Shown piece after piece: positions 1-10,725 of a stretch of 64,000 nucleotides of DNA (position 1 is its first letter; each line of letters opens with the position of its first letter). This DNA comes from Crotophaga sulcirostris. Taxonomy: Eukaryota > Chordata > Aves > Cuculiformes > Crotophagidae. The stretch is from the NCBI GenBank assembly GCA_013397455.1, contig VYZB01000218.1:66195-130194 (forward strand), written 5' to 3'. The notes under the pieces are model-generated. The model worked only from the letters and a program-made list of their open reading frames with translations, was not told where the DNA came from and did no database searches. The position numbers and the translations under genes were made by a program.

Positions 1-1569
1 CCTCTCCTCATCAAGTCACTGTGGATGTGATCTTTTACCAGTAACAGAGGAGAAGTCTGTAAAGGCAGGGGAGGATAGAAAATACTAGGAGCAGTAGGCT
101 TTATTATGCTTGACAAAACACTGTCTGAAGAAGTGCATTGTGCAAGTAATAAAGAGAAAAAGGCTGACGGGGAACCTGTGACCCCTTGACAGGAGGAAGG
201 CTGAGGTTCACTGATTTGGACCCTGTATTTCAGCTGAGCTCTTCTCAGAGCCTCCCTGCCTGTCAGGAAAGAGCACTAACCAATGTTTCTGAAAGATAGG
301 GGGTGATAGTTTGAGGGGTAACTGAAGGAACACCCACAGAAGTCAGCTCCCTATTTCCATCCCCTATCCAGAGCTGCCAAACTTCATATGCAAGTATAAA
401 TCTATTGCTTTCTAACCATAAAACCACCTTTTTGTGTTTTAATAGGAAATGATCTGAGAATTCCACTGAATGATATTTTTAGATAATTTAAGAAAAGGCT
501 GTTTATTGTAGTCCTTCATAAGCGGTTTAGTAAATAAATATAAAATTGAACAAAAGAATGGCTTGATATTTTCAGTGACAATTTGGTGGCAATTTTCGCA
601 GATACAATAGTGCTGCATGTAGAATGTATTTCTTCTCATATCATGGCTGGCACAAATCAGATATCCCACTGTCTTTTTTTTTCTCCCTGCAAATTCATCT
701 CAGAAAATTTGTATTTTGAGTATTAATAATGCAATGTCAGAAGAATTCATTGACTAATGTTCTTTGTCCTCATTAATAACAACTTCTGGAGGTAGTTTCT
801 CATAAGTGAATAATGTATTGATTCCTATACCAGATTCCTGCCCCGAGTTTTTAAAGGTAATTTATGACCGTAATATACTGTGAAGATTAGCTGTTTCAAA
901 ATTCTCACACTTACAGTTTACAAACCCATTTATTTCAAAGTATTGTAAAGAGAGTGACAAATAGAAGAGGATGGAAGAAGTTACAATACGTATTTGCTGT
1001 ACAACAATTTCCAAGAAGACATTAAAGTACATGACTTTCCTTTTAAGTCATATTCAGTAGCTGCTCAATCACAGAACAATTGTTTTTCCAAAGTTAAACT
1101 TTTTAAAGATATTTGCTCCACTCAATACTTTTTATCTAGATTTTTATTCTCATTACTTCCATATTATTTACTATTCTCAATAATGCATTTCAGAACACAT
1201 TCTTTTTATTTTTCTTAATACTATTTATATTGAGTAGAAATAGCTCAGTTTCAACCATTTTAGAGTCCACCAGAAAGCAAGCAAATATTGTGTCTATAAT
1301 AATAAATTTTCATAAGTTCTCTTTTCAGTCTTCTGACTTTTAATTTAAAATAATTAATACAATAAGGGTTCCTACATGAGCCTTGCACTAGTTATTAAAA
1401 GAGGAGATCTTGCCTTCATTATTACTTTTACCAAAACCGGAACTCTATGTTTTTAAACCCTGCAGAATATTTTATTTGACACTTGTTTTTTAATGCTCTC
1501 TGTGAATAAGAAGTTCACAGGCCCTGAGCATTGCTGAAATTGTAACTGCAAGCATTTATGTAATAAAGT
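1..1569. other. Non-coding, nothing identified
   Basis: AT-rich single-copy-looking sequence. The open frames (at most 76 codons, for example 439-669 minus and 994-1218 plus) have no recognisable motif and are about what chance gives in AT-rich DNA. A particularly AT-rich patch lies at about 1080-1350. I see no repeat family, RNA gene or promoter here. Confidence 0.6.
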
Positions 1570-1574
1570 GTGCA

Positions 1575-1983
1575 CATTTCACACAGGAATTGGAATGGAG
1601 ACCACATGAGCTTGTCAAGGAGAGCCAGGAAGAGGGAGGTTATTAGTGGCATTCTTCAGGGGTGCTGTTGGAAACCAATTCTTTCATCGTTGACCTTGGT
1701 ACAACAACTTGGTATAACCTTAAGACATTTGGGAATAATACGAAGTGGCACAGGATTGCTAATGATGAAGAGGACAGGAATATCATTCAGGGAGGATCAG
1801 AGGACCTTGCGAATGAGAGCAACAGGAACAGGCTGAATTATAGAAGCACACATGCAAAATCATGGGCACAAACTGAAAAGAAATGAGGTCCCTGTGTTAA
1901 AGGCAGCAGGGAAGATGGGGAGTCTGGATCAGTGTCTGAAGACCACTGAACCACCAGTGTGATACTGATACTGAAAATACCAA
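1575..1983 (+). mobile_element. Ancient CR1-type LINE relic, reverse transcriptase (left part)
   Basis: Seen: in one frame SGILQG at 1645-1662 sits where CR1 reverse transcriptases carry their S-G-V-P-Q-G motif. After a shift of frame, FGNNTK at 1728-1745 occupies the place of the catalytic F-A-D-D-T-K box, followed by IANDEEDRNIIQ and SNRNRLNYRST, which fit the CR1 region just after the catalytic box. Both catalytic aspartates read as asparagine, so the copy is dead. Around 1950-1975 the bases still fit the later CR1 stretch ending in K-K-A-N. Known: CR1 is a non-LTR retrotransposon whose second reading frame encodes endonuclease and reverse transcriptase. Inference: the frameshift and poor conservation make this much older than the copy at 29.8-31.5 kb. 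The family call rests on motif order recalled without alignment, so the subfamily is unknown. Confidence 0.6.
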
Positions 1984-2102
1984 CAAATAAACTCTCTAAG
2001 ACTCATTTTGGAGATTTAGAAAGCAGGCATCCTTAATTTCAGTGCATTGAATGCATGAGGGAACAAGTCTTCGAGAGTTTATTTGCTGGCATTTTCGGTA
2101 TT
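1967..2102. repeat. Foldback: 37-base inverted repeat with 62-base loop
   Basis: The arms 1967-2003 and 2066-2102 are reverse complements at 32 of 37 positions by hand alignment, and four of the five differences are transitions. With a six-base gap (GATACT is tandemly doubled on the left) the arms seem to extend outward by another 12-15 bases. The left arm overlaps the end of the CR1 similarity. The right arm belongs to the sequence that interrupts it. It could be a worn MITE-like foldback, an inverted duplication made during insertion, or part of an unrecognised repeat. Confidence 0.65.
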
Positions 2103-2215
2103 ATTACTACTGGGTTTCAATCTCAAGGGACTGTGAAGTGCAGGACTGAATGGCTGGTATAGTCCTAGGCAGTTCTTTTCCAATCCTACATTGCTGTGAT
2201 TCAATCTAAGCATTT
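1985..2215 (+). mobile_element. Insertion inside the CR1 relic, with a CR1-like 3' end
   Basis: CR1-like sequence stops near 1983, just after the stretch corresponding to K-K-A-N, and appears to resume near 2216 at the next expected region (S-S-R-..-R-E). The 230 bases between do not fit that open frame. The last part, about 2160-2207 (CTAGGCAGTTC, then TTCCAATCCTACATT, then GTGATTCAAT), resembles the conserved 3' terminus of CR1 elements, which ends in copies of an ATTCTATG-like octamer. The simplest reading is a short, 5'-truncated CR1 nested in an older one. It is drawn from memory of the consensus and could instead be part of an LTR or MITE. Confidence 0.4.
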
Positions 2216-2560
2216 TCAGCAGAAAAAAGAGAAAGCTTTAGTCCAACTATACAAGGTATATGTATGAATACCTGGAGAATCTTAGGGTTGCTATATTAAA
2301 AAGGATTTAAAGCAAAATGGGAGCACCAAAAGTCTACCAAGGTGATATGAGAACTGAGAGTAATTAATGAGATGAGATTACTAGATCTTAGCTTATTTAG
2401 CTTAGCAAAAAAAGAAAGTTAGGAAAGAAAAGGATTACTTCTCCTAATTACATTACTTGGAGCATGCATACTAAAGAGGAAGAAGCATGATTGAATTTAG
2501 AGGATAAGGATAGTGATACAGGCAGTCCTGGATTTAGAAACTAAACTTATGAAACATTAC
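2216..2560 (+). mobile_element. Ancient CR1-type LINE relic, reverse transcriptase (right part)
   Basis: The bases fit the C-terminal part of the CR1 reverse transcriptase after heavy decay. About 2228-2260 corresponds to the R-E-..-V-P-L-Y-K-A-L stretch. TTAAAAAGGATTTAAAGC near 2300 corresponds to the Y-K-K-D-L-E stretch. TTAGCTTATTTAGCTTAGC near 2390 corresponds to L-S-L-F-S-L-A. Downstream, GATACAGGCAGTCCTGG near 2516 fits the tail of the domain. No frame stays open. It continues the order of motifs begun at 1575-1983, so both are probably one insertion. No terminal repeat or target duplication was found. Confidence 0.45.
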
Positions 2561-5500
2561 CTACCAGCTTCCTCCTTAATGAATAACCAGATTTGGGAAG
2601 ATGTGTGAGAGGCTTTCTTTCTACCTTTGCCTTTAGCCTGAAAGCCTGGCTACAGTTAGGGATGAGAAGTTGGGTGGGCACTGCTGACAACTTCTTTAGC
2701 ACGCCTTGCTGATTTACTCAAGGTTAAACTAATTACCTCAATTAGGTCCATAAGCAGATTTCCCCCATCAGATTATCAGGAGAGGGAAAATGCAAACTTT
2801 GCACAAATACAGCAGAGAAATCTCTATTGGCACTTTACAAACTCACTGCTAACACAGGAATGGTGATACTTGCACTCGATTTCTCATTTTCTCTCTAAAT
2901 TTGTAGGACTAGCCTTTGCATTTTAATTAGGATGCTGGAAAGACTTTTGTGGCTTGTGAGGAAGGCAATGACCGGTAGATTGGGCTGAATTACACCTCTC
3001 CTGCCCATTACCTGTGACTACAGAGTGGTGGTGGATTCAAACTCAGACAAAACTGTGCTCCAGGTGTCTGGAAGAGGCATCGTGGCTGGGATACCTTGTG
3101 CTTGGGTTTTGTGGAAGCAGCAGCTGGGGATCCCTGGGGTGAGCTGGGTGGGTGAGCTTAGGCTAGATGCAGCCTTGGTGATCTAGCCTGCCTGCTTTGT
3201 CTGTAAGTAGTTACATTGTTCAAAAAGAGGGCAGTCCGATAACAAACAATGACTTATACTTTCTAGTGCTCTTTTCTTAAAGATATAACACAAAAACTGA
3301 ACTGCCCCAGTTCTGTATAGCTTATGAGATAAGATGACCTCACACATGATGATTGCCAATTCATGTGCAATGAAGCACGCTAGAAGGAGAAGCACGCGAG
3401 CCCTTTTCAGGGCATCAATGCTTCAGACACAGACTGGAGAGAGAGGTTTGATAATCCATATTAAAAGGCTGGGGAAGAACTACACTTTCTTGGCGTGAAC
3501 ACAAAGGGATGGTGAGAGTTGAGTCATGACCAACTTGAAGAGCTAGCTATTGTAGGAACGAACTGCAAACCAGCATACCTTAGGAGGTGACACCTGAACT
3601 GCTGCTGTTAACCAACTCATTCACCATGTTGCTTGTTCTTTCTTTACCTCCCTCTTCTGTCAGGGGTTCAAAATCAGTTCAGGGTGTCTCTAGGCAGGAG
3701 ATATTTCATAAAGAATAAAAAGACCTTAAAAGATAGTTAATTTCTTGGCAAGGCGTGTCCCATCTTACATATGTCTAGCTGAATAGCTAGGTGATTGAAA
3801 GATACTCTTCGGAATAATTGCTGGTGGTGAGCGATTGCACACAATCTTTTAAAATGTACCCTTTTATGGAAGTAATATCAGCTACAAAAATATGGAAAAA
3901 ATAATACTTTATACATATTTCTAATTAATGCACTCAGCACTACAATACAATATGTACACATGAAATAAAAGTGATATTTTGAAATTAAAAATTGGTCTTT
4001 TTGAAACTGCAAAATATTACACAGTCTTGCAACAACCATTTACAATAAACATCATACTGACTCCATGAGCATTGTGCTAATATCAATGTGGTTTGGGCTT
4101 AATTCATTCTATTTCAACTTAGACTGAAAAAATTATTTTTTCATCAGAATCACAAGCAGACAAACTCATATTAAAGGATATTCATGAGTGGAAAAAAAAG
4201 ATAAATGTGGAAGTCAGAGTATTTTGGAGTGACTTGTTGAAAGCAGTGTCTGAATTTCTATGGATAAATGTATGTATCTTCTGGATGTGTAATTTGTGCC
4301 TGCTATTCTTTAAAGTTCTCCTATTTCAGGTGCTTATATCTGCTAAAAAATAATTTGTCCACAAAGCTTACTGTTCCGTTGAAATTTCGTATGCAAGCAC
4401 CTACTTCAAGAAATATCCGTTATATTCCAATCAGCTCCATTTTGTAGTGCTACTATTTTGTGTGAAATTTGCTACCCTTGTTTTATGTAGTGCATTCGAA
4501 GAAGCTGCGTATTAACAAGGAACACTGCAAGAATCCCAATGATCTGATGTTTTTCTGTGCTGTACTTAAGTTTAGTCACAGGACTATTCATGCCAGGTAT
4601 TGTTCCTTCAGATTTGCTGGGAGGGAGAAGTCTTGCTAACTTTCATAACTGTAGACAAAAGCAGTGATGACGTGCAAAACTGGAGTCAAGTTTGAGAGTG
4701 GATTTGACAAAAATGTGTGCATCTGTGTACAGCAAAATTTTACTTCACAGTAAGATTTTAATAAGATGTTCTGAATCATTTAGTGGTAGTACAGAGAATT
4801 TCTGATTGATAAATTTCAAAGGCCAAGTTTTGTGACAGAGTCTAGAGGCTCTGAATGTCTTATGTGCAACATTTTCAAATAGCCTGATTTTCACTACATT
4901 ACTTGTCCTGTAGATCAGCATAGGGCAATCTAAACCAGTGCATTTTTTCTGAAGAAGATGAGGGGGACCTCACACGAACCCTCTTCCTACCTGTGTTGTG
5001 GAGTGCAGGGAGCAATCTTCAGTTTGGGGCAGGAATAGGCAGCCAAAGCAGTGCCATTTTCAAGCAGAACAGCTGTTTGCAAAGGAACATCTGTTCTTAT
5101 GTTGGTGTGTGTGGGTGTGTGTAGTGTCTGCAACATGTAATATAAAGGCCGCTAAAATCTGAAGCAATGGGCTAACTAAGAGGGAAATCCGTGCAAAGCT
5201 ATGGGTTTGATTTTGTCAATTGAATCCTCAGACTTTAGGCATTATTATACTGAAAGATGGGAAAAATGCAATCTAAAATTTCTATTCCTACCTTTCTTTA
5301 CTGAGTAATTCCTAGCAGACCAGCATAACTTCCTGTTTTCCCAGGATGGATGGAGGCTGAAGGAGGCTGAGCCTTCTGGGTCATGGTTTCCTCATGTTCT
5401 CCGAAGGAGAACGGTGAGTTTGTTTGTCACCTCTCACTCCTGTGGGAGCTTTTTTGCAGTCTGTACCTGACTTACGGGAACAAAGAAGCGGCCGCTGGAT

Positions 5501-6447
5501 CAACAGCTCAGGGCTAATAATAGCTGCCAGGTTACCTTGAGAGGCTGTGGTACATGCTTACCCTAGATCCTCGTGTCACCTCCCCCTCATGTCACTTTGC
5601 ATTCTGCCTGTGTAGCCTTGTAAAATGAAAATCAGCAGGCCCTGGGACCTGACAGACAGATTATCCTGGATCTGCAGAGGTTGCTTTGCAATGGGAGACC
5701 CTGAGGCCTATTCCAGCTGGAGCAGCTACGGCACCCTGAAAAAATAGCTGGGCACTATGGAAGTACATGGTGGGGACAAGGAGGTTGCTTGCAGCTGTGG
5801 TGTGGGCTCAAGTGTTAATTTCCTTAGAGGGCTAAAGATAAACTAAAGAGGGCACCTGCTTCAGCCTTGCTCACACATTATGTGTTCCCCATCTTTTTTC
5901 CCCAAATAAGCGCAGAAATGCTGCACCTGCGTACGGCGAAATGATGAAGCAATGCTGTGTGTTCCCTCTTAAAACAGGGTGCTGAGCACACAGTATGCGA
6001 GTCAAGGTGGGCATGCTGCTCTGGCACCCTACACAAATGCTGCCTGCACTGCCAGGCTCCCTCTCCCGCCCACAGCCCTGGCCAGGAGCTGCAGCCACTG
6101 CTTTTGCTGCCAGCAGCAGTGGTACTTGGCCATGATATACCCAGGAACCCACTTTCTCATCCATCCTCCTGGGATTTATGCAATAGCCCTTTCACAACTC
6201 AGCCCATGCAGACAGTCAGCCTTAAAGGAGAGAAAAGAAATCCAGCTAATGAGGGTCACTGCTTTTTGTTCTGTTTGTGCAGCCTGAGAAGTTCTCACAG
6301 ACAGCAATCTCCCCAGCTGAAAAAAAATTTTGGACTGTACCATATTAATCCGTGTGAAAGCTAGAAGCAGCCATGTCTTCACAAAGGCTTTCCTCCATGC
6401 CCACAAATGAGAACAGGGAAGACCAAACCCCAAGAGCTGCTCTGAAG
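2561..6447. other. Non-coding, no gene identified
   Basis: Mostly AT-rich sequence with GC rising toward 5.3-6.2 kb. A short (TG)n-like run lies at about 5104-5122 and an isolated CpG-bearing GCGGCCGC octamer at 5488-5495. The longest open frame (135 codons, 5957-6364 plus) overlaps open frames on the same and opposite strands, has no recognisable domain, and is cysteine- and serine-rich in the manner of random translation. Confidence 0.55.
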
Positions 6448-6454
6448 TTTAACT

Positions 6455-6486
6455 CAGCAAGCATTTAAGCATGTGCCTAACTTTAA
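6455..6486. repeat. Ancient amniote repeat scrap
   Basis: The run contains GCATTTAAGCATGTGCCTAA followed by CTTTAA. It resembles the AAGCAC/GTGCTTAA-rich segment common in old CR1/L3-like 3' regions of turtles, crocodilians and birds. The call is from memory of that pattern only. The length is too short to assign a family or orientation. Confidence 0.35.
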
Positions 6487-6490
6487 CTGT

Positions 6491-9400
6491 TCAGATAATC
6501 CTGTGCTTACACTTGCTGCTTGTGTTGTCTGACTGTGGTCAAAAGGTCCTTGGGACTCTTGATGAATGAGGACTGGGGGTATTCAGAGAACTGAAAATAA
6601 TAGGTTGGATCCTGCTTACCTACCTCAGTTGTGTCATTCCATTCACAATTTGACTGCTCATATAAATAAAATGAATAGGATCTGACCTAAGCTTTGCACC
6701 TAGTTGGAAATAATCCCTCTTCTGGGTTTTGAGAGCAGCTTCTCAGACAGCTTTTATTTGTTCAGCTTCTAAACAGACAGATTACTTCCAAACCCTATCA
6801 AATTCTGATTAAATTGTTGTGCAGGAGTCAACAGGTACATATTAAATAGACTGTGAGATTACTTTCCATCCTGAATGGAAGCACCATGTCTAATTAGAAA
6901 GAGAAATGAGACTGGAGGAACAAGACACAAAGCTGAGGTAGGACTTCAGATGGAGCCAGGGGAGTGAGTACTTAATGCAGTCTGCAGACCTTTGACAGAG
7001 GCTTCAAGATCTCCTCTGAGGATTGATTAAGCTGCATCTTTTCTTTTCCTTCTGCCTGTTTCTCATGCAAATGGAGCATGCTGGAAGAGCAAGCACATGA
7101 TGGGTCCTTTACATGGCCCAGACAGAAATAAGAAAAAAATTAAAATTCCTCTAAATAAATGCTACAGCTATAAGAAAATTTTAAGCTAGAGCATAAGGAA
7201 GTTCTGAAATCATAGAATAGGAAGGAAAGCCTTTATTTTACTTGCTGCTGATGGTTGTACTTCCTGTTGTTGACCCCTCTGCAATGTTTCATAACAACTT
7301 GGGGACTGCTAAGTCTAACTCATTGCAATGAGGAACAAGGATTCCTAGTTCCTCCATGCTATCTGGCAGAATTAAAGGTCTCTTGTCTGATGATGACAGA
7401 AATTGCAATAGGAACTGAACAGAAAAAAAAGATGGAGGGCAGAATTCCCCACCATCTAAAGAAATTAACATTTCTTTATTCCCAGAGCTAAGTCTCTTGT
7501 ACCTCAGTGTACATCCTGAGTAACCCTCACGTGGTTCCTGGATGGAAATGGCCATACTAATTTTCAAAGGGCTTCGCTGAAAGTCATCCGCATAGCCAGG
7601 TTCTGAGGTGCACTCACTGTTGGATCAGAAAAGCAAGGACAGGATGAGAGGCTGCCAATGGGATGGGAAGGTAGCTCTGTACTATCCTTGGGACTGGTGT
7701 CATCTTGCACCAGCTCCTCAGGGGCTGCTCTGCCTGAGTGAAACACAGACTTCAATATGCTGTAGCCCTGCCTCTAACTCTTGTAATGTGCTTCTAGATG
7801 ACCTTTACTGTACCCTTGAGCTGTGGCCAGTGGAGTTGAGGAACAGATGGAAAAGAGAAGGAAGTAATTTTTTGGATAAAGAACCTCTTTGCTGATATAC
7901 ACCATGGTTATACATGCACGCACAAATTCAGAATATTGGTTAAATTCCTTTGGGATCCACTGATGCAGCTTCCCAAACATATATGGATGTCTAATTCTCT
8001 ACCAAGGCTTTTGTACGAGCTGAGCAGGAAAAAGGAAAGACAGACTGAAGTACTGCCAAAGCCCGACTGCAGACCTGCAGCTCTGCGAGGAGGGTGTGGG
8101 TAGGAACATAGAATTTGCACATTGATAAGGCATAATAACTATCAGAGTGGCTACTGCAGTTTAAGCTCACAGCATTTGTAAAGTAAATTGTTAGGCATTG
8201 TTCACTAGCAATACACCCACACAACAAATAATATGTTAAGTGGCAATAAGATAAAATCTGGAAACTCTAGCCATGAAGGAAAATAAAATATCTATGGGGA
8301 CTGATAGCACATAAGTCATACAAGTAGTTTTGAATCACCGTACATCTTGGATGGCTGTACTTTATCCTACAGCACCAGTGAGATGAACAGTTCGCATAGC
8401 AAATTTGCTAGCTAGTGTCCACTAAAGAGGTAACTGGAGATGCCCAAAGAATTTGGCAGAATAGAAAAATAATTAGAACACAGTTTGTGAGTTTTTGCCA
8501 ACATATTTGGCCAACTGAAAAGCTGTATTTGAACAGAGCCCTGCTGTTTGTCTTATGAACCTGAACTAAGGAGAACAGAACAAACTTTTATTTTCACAGC
8601 ACAGTAACTTTATATATAGGATGCCATGGTCTCCAACATTTATCAGATTTTTATCTGATGTTTGCCCTTCCTTTCTCTCCTATATTTCCTCTCTCCTTTC
8701 TTCTCTCTTTTTTTTTTTTAATTAGGATTTGTGAATTACATTCAAACAAGATGAAAATCCAGAGAGCTAAGTTTAGAAATGGCATAAAAATATGAAGAAG
8801 AAAATTATTAGAGACTTTCTATGATGAGAAAAAAACCAATGTGGAGCTAGAAAGGAAGGACAGAGATGGTGAGATGTGAAAACAGTCTGACTGTACCCAC
8901 TTGGTCTTGGAGATTAAAATTCTTTCACCAAGAAAAGGTGATTTCCTGGTTTATCTTAGACTCTTTTTCAAATTCAGTATGAGTTATTTTACAGCAATTC
9001 AATTCCTGGCACAGACTGAAGAAAGTTAAAAATTAATGACTTATGGGAACTGTGCTGCTTATGGCAGAGTTGAGCCAAGGTCAGTGCTGCTGCTGAACCA
9101 AAGGATGAAGCATCACCACCTGGATTTATCCCAGCACTGTCTCACAGCAGCAGGCGGGTCTGGAAAGCACCACCCTGCATAGACAGATCCATTCCACCTC
9201 CAATGGGAACAGTGCTCCGAGCGAAAGGCATGTTGTCCAGCTGAATTGTGGTGTTCTAATTTAATGCTTCCCTTGCAACTTCTGCTATGAGCCCTTCCGT
9301 GGTGGTTGAGCTGTGATTGAAGCTGTGTGAGGTGCTCTGCTTGGGAGAATGAGAGCGCGGACAACATCTGTTCCCCGAAATGAATGTTACCATGTAAACA

Positions 9401-9560
9401 GCATCTTAAATTGTCATGAGCTTGTTGAAAGCTGGTTTAGGTGCCGCTATCCTGTACTGCAATCTGCATTCAACCCACCATTTAATGCTGAATCTGCCCA
9501 TGAGATGTTTCCAAATGCTTCCCAGCTAGGCAATGTGTGAGAGGTAATGTCCCCAGAACA
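6491..9560. other. Non-coding, no gene identified
   Basis: Open frames reach at most 95 codons (7608-7895 plus) and overlap frames on the other strand. A pyrimidine-rich run ending in a T12 tract lies at 8660-8721. TCATAGAATA at 7210-7219 is reminiscent of the CR1 terminal octamer on the minus strand, but its flanks do not support a CR1 call. I see no RNA gene or promoter. Confidence 0.55.
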
Positions 9561-9564
9561 GATA

Positions 9565-9593
9565 CATCAAGAAGCCTGTACATCTTCTTGATG
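9565..9593. repeat. Perfect 10-base-pair hairpin
   Basis: CATCAAGAAG at 9565-9574 is exactly complementary to CTTCTTGATG at 9584-9593, leaving a nine-base loop. There is no U-run after it and no gene beside it, so it is not a bacterial-type terminator. It is short for a microRNA precursor. A biological role is not shown by the sequence. Confidence 0.6.
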
Positions 9594-9790
9594 GGCTGGG
9601 ACTGCTCTCTTCTTTTTTGCTAGATCAGGTGTTTTTCTTAAAGGGATTACCTTCAATGCCTGTAATCAAGGATCAATCAAAACCTTTTATAATAATTAGA
9701 GAAAATTCACAGTCAAAACTACTGAAGCTGAAGTCTGATTTGTCAAAGTAGTTTTGAGATGTTACAAGCTCACATTTTCTTCTCCAGAAG

Positions 9791-9841
9791 AATGGGTATG
9801 ATATACTTAAAATGGTACCCACTTAAAATGGGTATGATATA
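9791..9841 (+). repeat. Local interleaved direct duplication
   Basis: AATGGGTATGATATA occurs at 9791-9805 and again at 9827-9841, 36 bases apart. Between them CTTAAAATGG occurs at 9806-9815 and 9822-9831. The two overlapping duplications look like replication slippage or a small template-switch event. Confidence 0.7.
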
Positions 9842-10559
9842 ATTCTAATTTTTAGAAAACCTCAGAGTGGGGGATTGGACATACACAGTTGAAAAAAAAA
9901 TAGGAAGAGAAAAAATAAAGTGAATGTTTCCTGGCAAAGACCAGCAGGAGGATATACCTGCCAAAACAATAAGCCGCCTTTGATCAACCTTCACATTCAG
10001 TATGCACTTGTGACCCTTCTCATTTGTATCTCATTGCAGCAAATGCATGAAAAGGCCCTGATTAATGTGATCACTTTAAGGTAATTTTAATTTGTAATAG
10101 CCTCCAAATATAAATCTGCATATTCAGGACATCTGAGTGCTGGTTATTTTCCTGCCCTTCCTCTAAGTGCCTTGTGGAGGGTGTACTCTTGAGCATGGGA
10201 AACGGGATGTCCTGGGCTATGGATGGGGCAGCAATGCCTCTCCTCCCTCGGAGAGCTTTGCTTGGCAGTCGTGTTTCTGACATGCCCAGCCACAGTCATG
10301 AATGAGCACATATGGGAATGGAAGTGTGAGAGCTGTGTGCTAGGAGGGGATTTACGATGCCTGGCTGTCAATGTGATTCATTAAGTAGGCCTCCTGGAGT
10401 CGGGCTGAGTGCTAGGAAAGCTGGGCAGCACTGGGCAGAGGAGAGGAGAGTGCCTGTCCTGCCCTGGGGGATGGCTCTGCCTGGTCATGCACCCATCCAT
10501 CTTCCTGTACTGCATACCAAAACCCAACTTTAACTGATAGCTGCAATTGGTGTGCAGGG
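9842..10559. other. Non-coding, no gene identified
   Basis: Ordinary mixed-composition sequence. Two overlapping minus-strand open frames of 70-75 codons (10071-10371) have no recognisable motif. I see no repeat family here. Confidence 0.5.
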
Positions 10560-10725
10560 CTTTTTCCTGCTCTTAAACAACCTTTTATTTCTTTCTCTCA
10601 TTCTCCACTTGCTGCTGTATTTCCTGCAGCCGTTTTCCATTTTTTTGAATCTTTCTTCTTCTCATTCTCCACCTCTTTTCTTTTTTCTTCTTCACCTCAT
10701 CTCCATTGTCTTTTCCAAATCATTG
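10560..10725 (+). repeat. Pyrimidine-rich tract
   Basis: About 165 bases are dominated by C and T on the plus strand, with several TTCTTC and CTTTT runs. The 129-codon open frame over it (10552-10941) starts with a leucine/phenylalanine/serine-rich stretch that simply translates this composition, so I do not call it a gene. Such tracts can form triplex DNA, but there is no mirror symmetry that I can see. Confidence 0.6.

Noticed and set aside
7210..7219. TCATAGAATA resembling the CR1 terminal octamer on the minus strand
   Set aside because: The adjacent bases do not match the rest of a CR1 3' end, and a ten-base match is expected by chance.
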